DNA of 64,000 bases from Paraburkholderia tropica (GCF_900109265.1 NZ_FNZM01000024.1:1-64000), one strand, 5' to 3'; counted from the first letter of the stretch, positions 35,367 to 43,799 are shown. The notes: generated by a model not told the origin, from the letters alone. Translations and numbers: made by a program.

Positions 35367-35660
35367 ATGTTTGCGATTCTCGTCTCTGCGGCCAATGTGG
35401 CGCTCGGCTTCCTTCTGCGCTCGGTTGTCGCAAAGTTCTTTTTGTATTTCGCGCTCTACTTCTTCGTGACTGAGGCCGTTTCGTTCCTCCAGACGTCGGG
35501 CGTACTGCCGTCGGCGGCGTCGTTGGCCGGGGCGTTCGGGTCGATTGGGAATGACGTTTGGTATTTCCTCGATCTGTGTGCATTCAGCTACGGTGCGCCG
35601 TTGCTCGTGTCGGCCTACGTAACACGGTTCATCATTCGGCGACTGCCGATCATCGGGTGA
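35367..35660 (+). CDS. DUF2523-type membrane protein (pVI-like)
   Basis: 97 residues with two to three hydrophobic stretches (residues 2-17, 23-42 and about 65-90). Size, position between the adsorption protein and Zot genes, and the FVTEAVSFLQTSG and FGAF-like pattern fit the DUF2523 proteins of inoviruses, which are thought to be pVI-like minor coat proteins at the adsorption end. ATG at 35367 follows GGGGGAAG. Confidence 0.75.
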   Translation: MFAILVSAANVALGFLLRSVVAKFFLYFALYFFVTEAVSFLQTSGVLPSAASLAGAFGSIGNDVWYFLDLCAFSYGAPLLVSAYVTRFIIRRLPIIG

Positions 35661-35664
35661 CGCG

Positions 35665-36774
35665 ATGGCGATCAATGCGTATTGCGGCGTGATGGGCTCG
35701 GGGAAGTCGTATGAGGTCGTTCAGGGTCCACTGCTTGACGCGATCGCTAGCGGGCGGCGGGTCGTGACCAATGTGGACGGCATTAACGAGGAGCGTATCC
35801 ACGACTTTTTGATCGGCAAAGGACGCGGCGACGGCTCGCATTTCGGCGCAGTTGTGCACGTACGTACCGATGACATTAGTGAGCCAGCCTTTTTCCCGAT
35901 TGAGCATGAGTCGGCGGAAGGCGCGACTGTCACGCCGGGTTTCGTACAGCCAGGCGATCTACTGGTGGTCGATGAGGCATGGAAGCTGTGGGCATCGGAC
36001 AAGAAGATCTCCGATGAGCACATGGCGTTCTTCCGTATGCACCGGCACTTCACGCATGCCGATACCGGCGTGGCCTGTGACGTGGTGTTGATGGTGCAGG
36101 ACATCGGCGACCTGCATCGTAAAGTCAAGCCGGTTGTGGAACTGTCGTTCCGCATGCACAAGCTCAAGTCGCTGGGTCTGTCGTCGGGCTACCGCGTCGA
36201 GCAGTACGAGGGCTGGAAGCAAAACAGCAAGACGCGCGTTGGCACCTACGTGCGCAAGTACAGCAAGGATGTCTTCCCGCTCTACAAGAGTTATGCGGGC
36301 GTCGGTGGAAAGGAAGCCGTGGTTGACAAGCGGCAGAACATCCTTCGCAACAAGCGGCTTTGGCTGATTGTCGTGATGTTGGTGGTGATGCCGATCGTAT
36401 CGGTGCGGTTTCTGTGGACGTTCTTCCACCGTGCCACGCATGGCACCACGGCTGCTGCGTCTCCTCTGGCGTCTTCGTCGGGTGCTGCTGGTTCGGCGGC
36501 ATCCTTTGGGCACGCTGCGGGCGGTTCTAAGCCGTCGTTTTCGGAAAACTGGCGCATTGTTGGGAGCTACAGCGGGCCGGGCCGGTCGTGGGTGGTGGTT
36601 GCCGATAGCGTGGGGCGGCTGCGTATGGAAAGCCCATCGATGTTCCAGAACACGGGCGTCGTGCGTGTCGGCACGATCGATGGCGAACAAGTCTCGACGT
36701 TTTCGGGCGCGAAGTCTGTGGCCGGTGGTGGCGGTGGCGCGGCGTCGGCGGGCTTGGGCGCGGTGGCGAAATGA
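35665..36774 (+). CDS. Zot-like assembly ATPase (pI-like)
   Basis: 369 residues. The N-terminal Walker A is CGVMGSGKSYE (residues 7-17) and the Walker B-like segment is LLVVDEAWKLW (about 95-105), followed by the conserved FFRMHRHFTHADTG helix. A single transmembrane helix at about residues 232-254 (LWLIVVMLVVMPIVSVRFLW) places the ATPase in the cytoplasm and the Gly/Ala/Ser-rich tail in the periplasm. pI/Zot proteins power extrusion of the filament through the secretin. The secretin gene overlaps its end by four bases. Confidence 0.93.
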   Translation: MAINAYCGVMGSGKSYEVVQGPLLDAIASGRRVVTNVDGINEERIHDFLIGKGRGDGSHFGAVVHVRTDDISEPAFFPIEHESAEGATVTPGFVQPGDLLVVDEAWKLWASDKKISDEHMAFFRMHRHFTHADTGVACDVVLMVQDIGDLHRKVKPVVELSFRMHKLKSLGLSSGYRVEQYEGWKQNSKTRVGTYVRKYSKDVFPLYKSYAGVGGKEAVVDKRQNILRNKRLWLIVVMLVVMPIVSVRFLWTFFHRATHGTTAAASPLASSSGAAGSAASFGHAAGGSKPSFSENWRIVGSYSGPGRSWVVVADSVGRLRMESPSMFQNTGVVRVGTIDGEQVSTFSGAKSVAGGGGGAASAGLGAVAK

Positions 36775-38126
36775 GGCAGCTTGCGGTTGTGTTGCTTCTC
36801 GCGGCGTGCGTCGCCCATGCCGCCGAACCCGCCGCGCTGGCGTCGATGCAGGGCCTCCCTCCCCTGCCACCGTCCCTGTCGGTGCCGTTGTCTAGCGCGG
36901 TAAGTTCGGGCCCACTGCCTGCCCCGCCCGTGGTGCCGTTGAAGATGGGCAACGCGAAATCAGTGGATCTGCGGTTCGTCAACGTCGCCCAAGTGATCGA
37001 CCTCGTGTATGCGGACATGCTCCAGTCGCAGTACGTGATTGCGCCCGAGGTGTTGGCAGACACGCGTATGGTGTCGTTCCGCTTCGACCGGACGAAGGGT
37101 GACATTCGTGAGGTGCTGAGCGATTTTCTCGCGTCGCTCGGGTTCGGCGTTACCACGAAAAACGGCGTCGACTATGTGTTCAAGCGCAGGGACGATGACA
37201 AGGCGGAGCCGGACAAGCAAGCGTTTGTGTATACGCCCAAGTATCGGACTGCTGACTATCTGGCGCGGCTCGTGCAGCCGCTCTTTAACGGGCAATTCAC
37301 AATGAACCGGGCCGTGCCTGCGGCGGTTGGATCTCGTGCGCGTGCCGATGCGTCGCCTACCTCAGCGGCGGCGATGGTCGATCAGTCGTCGGACACGATG
37401 GTCTTTCTTGGCTCGGTCAAGGAGATTGCCATGCTCAAGTCGGTGCTACCGCAGGTGGACACCAAGACGGGCGAAGTCGCGATCCGTGCGTGGGTGTATG
37501 AGGTCTCGACGGAAAACGACAGGACAACGGGTTTTCAGTTGGCAGCGAGCATCCTTGGCGGGCGGCTGGGGATTTCGCTGGGCGCTGGCACGGTAGACGA
37601 CAACGCGAACGCATTGCGGTTGCACACGGGGTTTTTGGATGCCGCGATTGCGGCGCTCGATTCCGACAGCCGGTTTCACGTAGTCACGTCACCGAACATA
37701 CGCGTGGCGTCCGGCAAGCATGGGCGGCTCAACGTCGGCCAGTCGGTGCCGGTGATTGACTCGGTGTCGTATCCAAATTCGAGCGCGGCTCCCGTGCAGT
37801 CCGTGACGTATCAGGACGCGGGGGTAATTTTTGACGTGCAACCGACCGTGAAGGATGACGTGATTGACACTGACGTGACGGTCGAGATTTCGGACTTCCA
37901 GAAGACCAGCACGGGCGTGAATAACTCGCCAACTAAGAACACGCGCAAGTCGGAAACCAGCATGACGCTGCGCGATGGCGAGGTGGTGGTGATGGGCGGA
38001 TTGAGCCAAGGCAAGGACTCGATTGTGACTAGCGGTATCCGCTGGCTTCCGTCGTTCATGGACGGGCGAAGCCTATCGGGTTCGCGCTCCGACATTGTGC
38101 TGGTGCTCCAGGTCTCGCGCATATGA
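36771..38126 (+). CDS. phage-encoded secretin (pIV-like)
   Basis: 451 residues. A signal peptide (residues 2-17, LAVVLLLAACVAHA) is followed by a Pro-rich linker, an N-domain (residues about 60-125) and the beta-rich secretin core. Within the core, VTSPNIRVASGKHGRLNVGQSVPVI and QDAGVIFDVQPTVKDDVIDTDVTVEIS, then SMTLRDGEVVVMGGLSQ are diagnostic of the GspD/pIV family. It forms the outer-membrane ring through which the phage leaves. Many inoviruses borrow a host secretin, so this phage is self-sufficient for export. Overlaps the Zot gene (ATGA). Confidence 0.92.
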   Translation: MRQLAVVLLLAACVAHAAEPAALASMQGLPPLPPSLSVPLSSAVSSGPLPAPPVVPLKMGNAKSVDLRFVNVAQVIDLVYADMLQSQYVIAPEVLADTRMVSFRFDRTKGDIREVLSDFLASLGFGVTTKNGVDYVFKRRDDDKAEPDKQAFVYTPKYRTADYLARLVQPLFNGQFTMNRAVPAAVGSRARADASPTSAAAMVDQSSDTMVFLGSVKEIAMLKSVLPQVDTKTGEVAIRAWVYEVSTENDRTTGFQLAASILGGRLGISLGAGTVDDNANALRLHTGFLDAAIAALDSDSRFHVVTSPNIRVASGKHGRLNVGQSVPVIDSVSYPNSSAAPVQSVTYQDAGVIFDVQPTVKDDVIDTDVTVEISDFQKTSTGVNNSPTKNTRKSETSMTLRDGEVVVMGGLSQGKDSIVTSGIRWLPSFMDGRSLSGSRSDIVLVLQVSRI

Positions 38127-38520
38127 CTGACTGCCGGACCATGGGGGCGTATATCGCAGCAATGACGCTTTGCGCCTGTGTCAAGGCTCGGCGTAGCCGA
38201 CCGCGCAGCGGCTTGGCCTTTACACGGGCTACACCTCCATACGCTTTGGGATGGGTTGTGACGGCCAAGGGGCGGCGCAACCCATGCCGAACAAAGCGGG
38301 GCGTAGCTGCTGGAGGCGCTTTGCGAGGCCGCCTGCCCGCAGCGTTTAGCGAGGACAGCCGGGCGCGCGAAGCGCGCCTAGATTTATATCAGGGACACTT
38401 AACGGACGAGGAACGCAAGCAGCACAAATAGATGGCAACACGCGAACGTTGAAAAAGAAAAAGCCCCGACCGCTGCAACGGTTCGAGGCTCGTACAACAG
38501 CATTACAAGGACTATTTGCA
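38127..38520. other. hairpin-rich phage intergenic region, candidate replication origin/packaging region
   Basis: 394 bp with no convincing gene, between the secretin and Rep genes. Perfect hairpins include ATGGGTTG/CAACCCAT (38251-38258 and 38278-38285, 19-nt loop) and GGCGCGC-GAA-GCGCGCC (38362-38378); AGCCG/CGGCT pairs occur near 38195. Such structures and the position next to the HUH Rep gene are what one expects of a filamentous phage origin and packaging signal. The nick site cannot be identified by eye. Confidence 0.6.
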
Positions 38521-39300
38521 ATGCACGACGCGAGTATAGGCGATTTTTCGGCGTTTCGCCGGGAATGGATTATTCGGGGCCGGAATTTTGGCGATGGACA
38601 AGTTGAAGTAACCGCCACGCGCTTCGATCGATACATGGGCGCTCAACGGTTGAGCACACTGCCACGCGCGAAGCGTGGCGAATCTGAGAACACTGAGCAG
38701 AACCAGATGGATGCAGCGAAGCGCGCAAAGAAGCAGGTTCGTCTCCGCTGCAAGGCAATTGGCGCTGACCGGATGATCACGCTCACCTATCGCGAGAACA
38801 TGATGGACAAGCAGCGGTTAAAGAAGGATTTCGATGCGTTGCGCAGGCGTCTCGGCAAGCTGGGTGATTTTCATTATGTCGCTGTTGCCGAACGCCAGAA
38901 GCGCGGAGCGTGGCACTTGCACGTCGCCGTTAAGGGGCGGCAAAACTACCGTGTTCTTCGAGCTATCTGGCGCAGCATAGTTGGACAAGACAACGGGAAC
39001 ATAGACGTGCGAAACCCATTTCGAGAGAAAGGCCTGCGACATAAGCTTGCTTCGTATCTGTGCAAGTACATGACCAAAGACTTTACCGAGCATGCCGTCA
39101 ACGAGAAGCGTTATTGGACGAGTCGCGGAATAGTCATCCCGGAGGCGCAATCGATTGATCATCTGCTTCATAACGACCCGGTAGAAGCTATCAAGGCTGT
39201 ATTCGCGTCAGCGCTCAAGGCGGGCTCGTCGCTGGATCGTTGCCAAACGTATTGGAACGAGGGCTTGGGGTCCTTTTGGTTATCAACAAGGGAGGCATGA
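38521..39300 (+). CDS. rolling-circle replication initiator, HUH family (Rep/pII-like)
   Basis: 259 residues. The metal-binding motif is AWHLHVAV (His-Leu-His) and the catalytic tyrosine motif is YLCKYMTKD, in the correct order and spacing for HUH nicking enzymes. TLTYRENMMDK forms the preceding motif 1. It nicks the double-stranded phage DNA at the plus origin and stays linked to its 5' end. ATG 38521 is chosen because AAGGA lies 9 bp upstream; a longer frame from TTG 38449 crosses a hairpin region. Confidence 0.88.
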   Translation: MHDASIGDFSAFRREWIIRGRNFGDGQVEVTATRFDRYMGAQRLSTLPRAKRGESENTEQNQMDAAKRAKKQVRLRCKAIGADRMITLTYRENMMDKQRLKKDFDALRRRLGKLGDFHYVAVAERQKRGAWHLHVAVKGRQNYRVLRAIWRSIVGQDNGNIDVRNPFREKGLRHKLASYLCKYMTKDFTEHAVNEKRYWTSRGIVIPEAQSIDHLLHNDPVEAIKAVFASALKAGSSLDRCQTYWNEGLGSFWLSTREA

Positions 39301-39304
39301 CGCG

Positions 39305-39526
39305 ATGGATATGTTTTTGTCACCTATGGAATTAGTAGTGCTTACTGGTAGAAAAGTGAAATCCAAGCAGGTGGAGTCCCTTCGCCGAATGGGCGTGCCT
39401 TTTTTTGTCAATGCATGCGGACGCGCCGTTGTTGCTCGGTCTGCTATCGAGGGACGCACGGGCGTCGCGAATCGCGGTGAAAGCGGTGCGCGCTCGGGCT
39501 GGAGTCCCGCTGTTCTCGGAGCGTAA
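39305..39526 (+). CDS. DUF4224-domain protein
   Basis: 73 residues. FLSPMELVVLTGRKVKSKQ and VESLRRMGVPFFVNACGRAVV are the DUF4224 pattern (a small winged-helix-like domain). Members occur directly upstream of tyrosine integrases in phages and islands and may act as recombination directionality or DNA-binding factors, which is not proven. It lies 4 bp after rep and 3 bp before the integrase. Confidence 0.8.
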   Translation: MDMFLSPMELVVLTGRKVKSKQVESLRRMGVPFFVNACGRAVVARSAIEGRTGVANRGESGARSGWSPAVLGA

Positions 39527-39529
39527 TCG

Positions 39530-40549
39530 GTGGGACGTAGACCTACGAAGAATTTACATTTGCCGCCGCGGATGCGGCTGAAGCAAACGTCGCGCGGCAA
39601 GACATACTATTACTATGACATGGGCGGCAAGCCACGTCGGTGGAAAGCGCTCGGCGGAGATTTCGTCGAAGCGCTACGCGTGTACGCTGACCTAGAGCAA
39701 GGCAACCGGACGGCTCGGGCGCTAGTGACCTTTCGGCATGTGGCTGAGCGTTACCTGACCGACGTGCTACCGAGCAAGGCGGCTGAGACGCGACGTACAA
39801 ACCTCGTACAGCTAGAAAAGCTATACATGTTCTTTGATTCTCCTCCTGCCCCTCTCGACGAGATCAAGCCTATTCACATTCGGAAGTACCTAGACTGGAG
39901 AAAGGCATCGCCTGTCTCAGCCAATCGCGAGATCGCATTGTTTTCGCACATCTTCAACAAGGCTAGAGAATGGGGGGCGACTGACCGTCCGAACCCATGC
40001 GTCGGGGTCCGTAAGCATCGCGAGACAGGCCGCGACGTCTACGTTGGCGACGGCCTATACAAAGCGGTCTGGGAAAAGGCTGATTTACCGTTGCGCGAGG
40101 CAATGGACTTGGCTTATTTGACGGGGCAGCGGCCTGCCGACGTCCTAAAGATGGATGAGCGCGATGTACGCGACGGGGTCGTTTGGGTCCGCCAGAACAA
40201 GACTGGAGCGCGGCTTCGTATCGAGGTCGTTGGGGAGCTCGAATCGCTACTGAGACAGCTAGGTCTCAGAAAGGCGACGCACAATCCGAGATCAACGCGA
40301 TTGGTTGTTGACGAGCATGGCAGGCCTTTGGGGAGGGCTGCATTGCGATTCAGGTTTGACCGCGCACGTGAGGCTGCGGGCATCGAGAAGGATACGTTTC
40401 AGTTTCGTGATTTGAGAGCCAAGGCCGGCACTGATAAAGAGTCGACAGATAGCATTCGCGAGGCGCAGGCACTACTTGGGCATGGAAGCGTTGCGATGAC
40501 AGAACACTACGTACGGAAACGTGGCGCACGAGTAAAACCGACGCGGTAG
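39530..40549 (+). CDS. tyrosine recombinase (phage integrase)
   Basis: 339 residues. An N-terminal arm/core-binding region (1-160) includes TFRHVAERYLTDVLPSKA. The catalytic domain has the first Arg in LAYLTGQRPADVLKM, a Lys in VRQNKTGARLRIEV, a FRDLRAKAGTD box in which the usual His is Asp, and the C-terminal LGHGSVAMTEHYVRKR with the catalytic His and Tyr. It should recombine phage attP with the tRNA-Thr site to give the flanking 47-bp repeats. Starts with GTG at 39530, coupled closely to the DUF4224 gene. Confidence 0.92.
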   Translation: MGRRPTKNLHLPPRMRLKQTSRGKTYYYYDMGGKPRRWKALGGDFVEALRVYADLEQGNRTARALVTFRHVAERYLTDVLPSKAAETRRTNLVQLEKLYMFFDSPPAPLDEIKPIHIRKYLDWRKASPVSANREIALFSHIFNKAREWGATDRPNPCVGVRKHRETGRDVYVGDGLYKAVWEKADLPLREAMDLAYLTGQRPADVLKMDERDVRDGVVWVRQNKTGARLRIEVVGELESLLRQLGLRKATHNPRSTRLVVDEHGRPLGRAALRFRFDRAREAAGIEKDTFQFRDLRAKAGTDKESTDSIREAQALLGHGSVAMTEHYVRKRGARVKPTR

Positions 40550-40580
40550 GATGTAACGCCGGTTGAGGGAGGAACGGAAG

Positions 40581-40988
40581 GTGGATAACCTCACGCCACA
40601 GCAGCGGCGGAAGACGATGCAGCGAGTGAGGTCAACTGACACAGCTCCCGAACTGCTCGTACGGCGCACGTTACATCGATTGGGTTACAGATTCCGCCTT
40701 CATCGGAAAGATCTGCCAGGATGTCCAGATATCGTCTTTCCAGGGCGCAAGAAGCTGATCTTCGTTCACGGCTGCTTTTGGCATCGGCACGAGGGATGCC
40801 CAGATGCATCAATGCCTGCTAGCAGGCTCGAATACTGGAAAGCCAAGTTCAATCGTACAGTCGAGCGAGATACTCGGGCTGTACAGGAGTTGCAGGAGGC
40901 AGGATGGGCGACTTTGGTCATTTGGACATGCGAGCTGAAAGATCGAGCGGAGCTTGAAAGAAGATTGTTGGCGTTCCTCGAAGGCTAA
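40581..40988 (+). CDS. vsr: very short patch repair endonuclease (Vsr)
   Basis: 135 residues. Vsr nicks next to T:G mismatches made when 5-methylcytosine deaminates, so it travels with C5 methyltransferases. Diagnostic segments are RSTDTAPELLVRRTLHRLGYRFR, then GCPDIVFPGRKKLIFVHGCFWH (catalytic Asp and His) and EGCPDASMP with the zinc-type Cys. The GTG start at 40581 has GGAGG upstream; a TTG at 40563 would add six residues. Directly follows the integrase and precedes the methyltransferase. Confidence 0.93.
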   Translation: MDNLTPQQRRKTMQRVRSTDTAPELLVRRTLHRLGYRFRLHRKDLPGCPDIVFPGRKKLIFVHGCFWHRHEGCPDASMPASRLEYWKAKFNRTVERDTRAVQELQEAGWATLVIWTCELKDRAELERRLLAFLEG

Positions 40989-41050
40989 GAGCTAACTCTC
41001 CTCCCGCGATCTGCGACCATTGTTTACAATGAGAGCAAAGGACTAACACG

Positions 41051-42217
41051 ATGAATTTTTACGAGTTTTTTGCTGGTGGGGGCATGGCGCGCGCGGGGTT
41101 AGGCGCGGAGTGGACCTGCCTCTTTGCGAACGATATAGATCCAATGAAGGGTGCGACTTATGCATCCAATTGGGGTGACGATCATCTGGCGATCAAAGAC
41201 ATTCATGATGTCAGGGCTGCTGACTTGGCCGACAATGCGGACTTGGCTTGGGCATCGTTCCCCTGTCAAGATCTTTCGCTTGCCGGTAATGGCGCGGGAT
41301 TAGGGCACGAAAACCGAACAAAGGATAGGACGAGGTCTGGAACGTTCTGGCCGTTCTGGCAATTGATGCGAGAACTGAATGCGGAACAGCGCGCACCGAA
41401 GTTGATCGTCCTGGAGAACGTCTACGGTGCTCTGCGCTCACACGGTGGCAAAGACTTTGCGCATATCGTGTCTGCCTTGTCAGGGCAGGACTACAGGTAC
41501 GGCGCCTTGGTCGTTGATGCGAGAGATTTCCTACCTCAGTCGCGAGTTCGTGTCTTCTGGCTTGCGGTGCGCCGTGATCTCGAGGTACCTGCCCATCTAT
41601 ACGCCGATGCACCTGTCGACGGCTGGCACCCGGCGGCGCTTCAAGACGCGTATGCCGGTCTCAGCGCGGAGGCGCGCAAGAAGTGGCTTTGGTGGACCCC
41701 TCCAGCACCCGGCCCGCGTGCGCAGCAACTATCTGATTTGATCGAAGACGAACCGACTGGCGTTGAGTGGCATAGCCGTGCAGAAACCCAAAGGCTTCTG
41801 GGGATGATGTCGCCAGTAAATCTCGCAAAAGTCGAAGCCGCGATGCTCCTGAACAGGCGAGCTGTCGGAACGGTGTATCGACGTATGCGCGAGGAATCGG
41901 GGGTTAAGCAGCAGCGCGCAGAGGTGCGGTTCGATGATATCGCCGGCTGCTTGCGGACGCCCGGCGGTGGCTCGTCGCGGCAAACGATACTTATCGTTGA
42001 AGGCGACAACGTCCGATCGCGTCTGCTGTCTCCGCGCGAGGCAATGCGTTTGATGGGGCTAGAGGACACCTACGTGATACCACATCGCTACAACGACGCG
42101 TATCACGTGGCCGGTGACGGAGTAGCTGTGCCGGTGGTACGCCACATCGCACAACACTTACTTGAGCCGATCATCGAGCACAACGAGGTCGTGATTGGAG
42201 ACGCCATCGCAGCGTAA
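41051..42217 (+). CDS. DNA (cytosine-5) methyltransferase
   Basis: 388 residues. Conserved motifs in order: I FYEFFAGGGMARAGLG, IV SFPCQDLSLAGNG (catalytic Cys), VI IVLENVYG, VIII QSRVRVFW, and IX-X SPREAMRLMGLEDTY with AYHVAGDGVAVPVV. The variable target-recognition region lies between about 190 and 300. It should protect host and phage DNA against the convergent GIY-YIG nuclease. The recognition site cannot be read from sequence. Preceded by AAGGA. Confidence 0.95.
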   Translation: MNFYEFFAGGGMARAGLGAEWTCLFANDIDPMKGATYASNWGDDHLAIKDIHDVRAADLADNADLAWASFPCQDLSLAGNGAGLGHENRTKDRTRSGTFWPFWQLMRELNAEQRAPKLIVLENVYGALRSHGGKDFAHIVSALSGQDYRYGALVVDARDFLPQSRVRVFWLAVRRDLEVPAHLYADAPVDGWHPAALQDAYAGLSAEARKKWLWWTPPAPGPRAQQLSDLIEDEPTGVEWHSRAETQRLLGMMSPVNLAKVEAAMLLNRRAVGTVYRRMREESGVKQQRAEVRFDDIAGCLRTPGGGSSRQTILIVEGDNVRSRLLSPREAMRLMGLEDTYVIPHRYNDAYHVAGDGVAVPVVRHIAQHLLEPIIEHNEVVIGDAIAA

Positions 42218-42239
42218 TTCTGCGATGGCCCACGTCAGC

Positions 42240-43007
42240 TCACTCTTCGTCGGTTGAGTCTTTGTCAGACTCACCGACTTCGGGTTGGGCACCCAACGCG
42301 TCTGCTCTCTCCGATGCAAGGGAAAGCAATCGAGTTGCCTGTGTTACCAGTGACCGTCGGAGCCCGCCCTGCACTTCTCGCTCTTCGATGACTTGTGCGA
42401 GGCGAGCGATAGTGGACGCACGCCTCGCAATACGCGTGTCAGGATGGCCCCGGAGGTCCATAACGTCATCGCTAACGATCGTCTCCGAGTAGCTGGGCGG
42501 AAGCGGATTCACAAGCTGCGTCTCGCCAGGCTGCTTCTCGTTCAGGATCGCCTTGAACTTCGAGTTTTCTATAGCGCGTTTATAGACGGTGTATTCAAGA
42601 GCGTTGAGTTCGTCCTGTGCTTGTTTGAGTTGAGGATGGCCCCTCTTGACCTCTTGGTACTGAGGCAAAGGATAGACTTCGATCCGACGAACCTCAAAGG
42701 GGTCGAGGACGTTCATCGCTACCGCATCGGACCGCTGGTTCGTTAGATGGCGCGAAATGCGCGAACCCAGGGATTCTCGCGTTTGCCCGACGTAGATTGG
42801 CTCATCATCGTAGTCGAAGAACGAGTAGACCCCGAACTTGACGCCGCCGATAGTCCCGTCGTAACCAGGGATAGGCTTGCTTCGGTGAAACTTTTGAAGC
42901 GCGCTTCGCAATTCCCGCGTTTCGAAAGCGGCGTTGGACGTCGATTTTGCTGCTGGTTTTGATCCCTGCTCGTTCTGCTTCGGTGTTTGCTTCTGCTTCG
43001 TAGCCAT
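42240..43007 (-). CDS. GIY-YIG family nuclease, probable restriction endonuclease
   Basis: 255 residues. The nuclease core reads FGVYSFFDYDDEPIYVGQT (the GIY...YVG pair) followed by RISRHL with the conserved Arg, and ALEYTVYKRA with the probable metal-binding Glu. GIY-YIG restriction enzymes such as the Eco29kI group have this size. N-terminal residues 1-45 are a Lys/Gln-rich tail. It is tail-to-tail with the methyltransferase (22 bp between stops), which together with vsr makes a type II system likely. The ATG at 43007 has no clear ribosome binding site and lies 34 bp from the tRNA-Thr terminator; the frame upstream to 43130 runs through the tRNA and is not used. Confidence 0.8.
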   Translation of the reverse strand: MATKQKQTPKQNEQGSKPAAKSTSNAAFETRELRSALQKFHRSKPIPGYDGTIGGVKFGVYSFFDYDDEPIYVGQTRESLGSRISRHLTNQRSDAVAMNVLDPFEVRRIEVYPLPQYQEVKRGHPQLKQAQDELNALEYTVYKRAIENSKFKAILNEKQPGETQLVNPLPPSYSETIVSDDVMDLRGHPDTRIARRASTIARLAQVIEEREVQGGLRRSLVTQATRLLSLASERADALGAQPEVGESDKDSTDEE

Positions 43008-43011
43008 TTTT

Positions 43012-43021
43012 TTTGTAGAAC
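43012..43021 (-). promoter_or_regulatory. motif GTTCTACAAA, copy next to the nuclease start
   Basis: Read on the minus strand, 4 bp before the nuclease start codon. A second copy lies 19 bp upstream (43031-43040) and a third in the phage control region (32672-32681); a 9-bp match is at 31423-31431 near attL. Possible operator for a shared regulator, or an integrase arm site because copies flank both att sites. Confidence 0.5.
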
Positions 43022-43029
43022 AGACCGGC

Positions 43030-43041
43030 GTTTGTAGAACA
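43030..43041 (-). promoter_or_regulatory. motif TGTTCTACAAAC, 12-bp match to the phage control region
   Basis: Exact 12-bp match (minus strand) to 32671-32682 (plus strand). It lies between the tRNA-Thr terminator and the nuclease start. Confidence 0.55.
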
Positions 43042-43076
43042 AAAAAAATGCGGGCCCCATTTCTGGAACCCGCATG
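43041..43076 (-). terminator. terminator downstream of tRNA-Thr, supplied by the phage
   Basis: On the minus strand ATGCGGGTTCC pairs with GGGGCCCGCAT (two G-T pairs) around an AGAAAT loop, followed by eight T. Because the crossover lies in the tRNA, this terminator comes from the element, not from the host. Confidence 0.85.
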
Positions 43077-43079
43077 GGA

Positions 43080-43157
<78 letters not shown>

Positions 43158-43175
43158 GTAGCCCGTGATTCTACT

Positions 43176-43730
43176 TCATTTCACGATCTTGAGGTGACCC
43201 TTACCGCCTTTCGCGGCACCGTCGTCGCCGGTTTCACCCTTGCCGCTCTTCGTCGAGGCGGCAGATGCATCCGACTCGTCGGTCTCGCCCGGCACGGCAG
43301 CAGGCGCCACGCTCGGCACCGCCTTCGGTCCGGCTGCCGGCGCCGTCGCGGGCGCAACCGTTTCCTCGTGCTCGTCCTGTGCGGAAGGCAGCACGTCGTT
43401 CGCGTCGCCTGCCGGCGCTTCGACCGGGAACGCCATGCCCTGGCCGTTCTCGCGCGCGTAGATCGCCAGCACGTTCGACACCGGCACTTCGATCTTGTGC
43501 GACTTGCCGGAGAAACGCGCGTGAAACTCGATCATTTCATTGCCCATCTGCAACTGGCTCGTGGCCTCGAAGCTGATGTTCAGCACGATCTCGCCGTCGC
43601 GCACGAACTGGCGCGGCACCCGCGTGCGGTTGTCGACCCGCACCGCGATATGCGGCGTGAAGCCGTTGTCCGTGCACCACTCGTACAGTGCGCGCAGCAG
43701 ATACGGCTTGGTGGAAATCTCTTGCATCAA
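43176..43730 (-). CDS. sspB: ClpXP protease specificity-enhancing factor SspB
   Basis: 184 residues. It delivers ssrA-tagged and other substrates to the ClpXP protease. The conserved N-terminal fold is visible as STKPYLLRALYEWCTDNGFTPHI, VRDGEIVLNISFEAT and FSGKSHKIEVPVSNVLAIYARENGQGM. The C-terminal part is a flexible, acidic/Ala/Pro-rich linker ending in KGHLKIVK, the short motif that docks on the ClpX zinc-binding domain. Follows sspA by 69 bp on the same strand. Confidence 0.95.
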   Translation of the reverse strand: MMQEISTKPYLLRALYEWCTDNGFTPHIAVRVDNRTRVPRQFVRDGEIVLNISFEATSQLQMGNEMIEFHARFSGKSHKIEVPVSNVLAIYARENGQGMAFPVEAPAGDANDVLPSAQDEHEETVAPATAPAAGPKAVPSVAPAAVPGETDESDASAASTKSGKGETGDDGAAKGGKGHLKIVK

Positions 43731-43799
43731 CAGTCCTCTGACGAGGCGGCCCGCCCGCGAGCAGCGCGCCGCCTCCGGTTTGCAACGGCGACGGCCGGC

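Noticed and set aside
38449..38520. Extended Rep start at TTG 38449
   Set aside because: Crosses a hairpin-rich stretch; ATG 38521 has a well-placed AAGGA.
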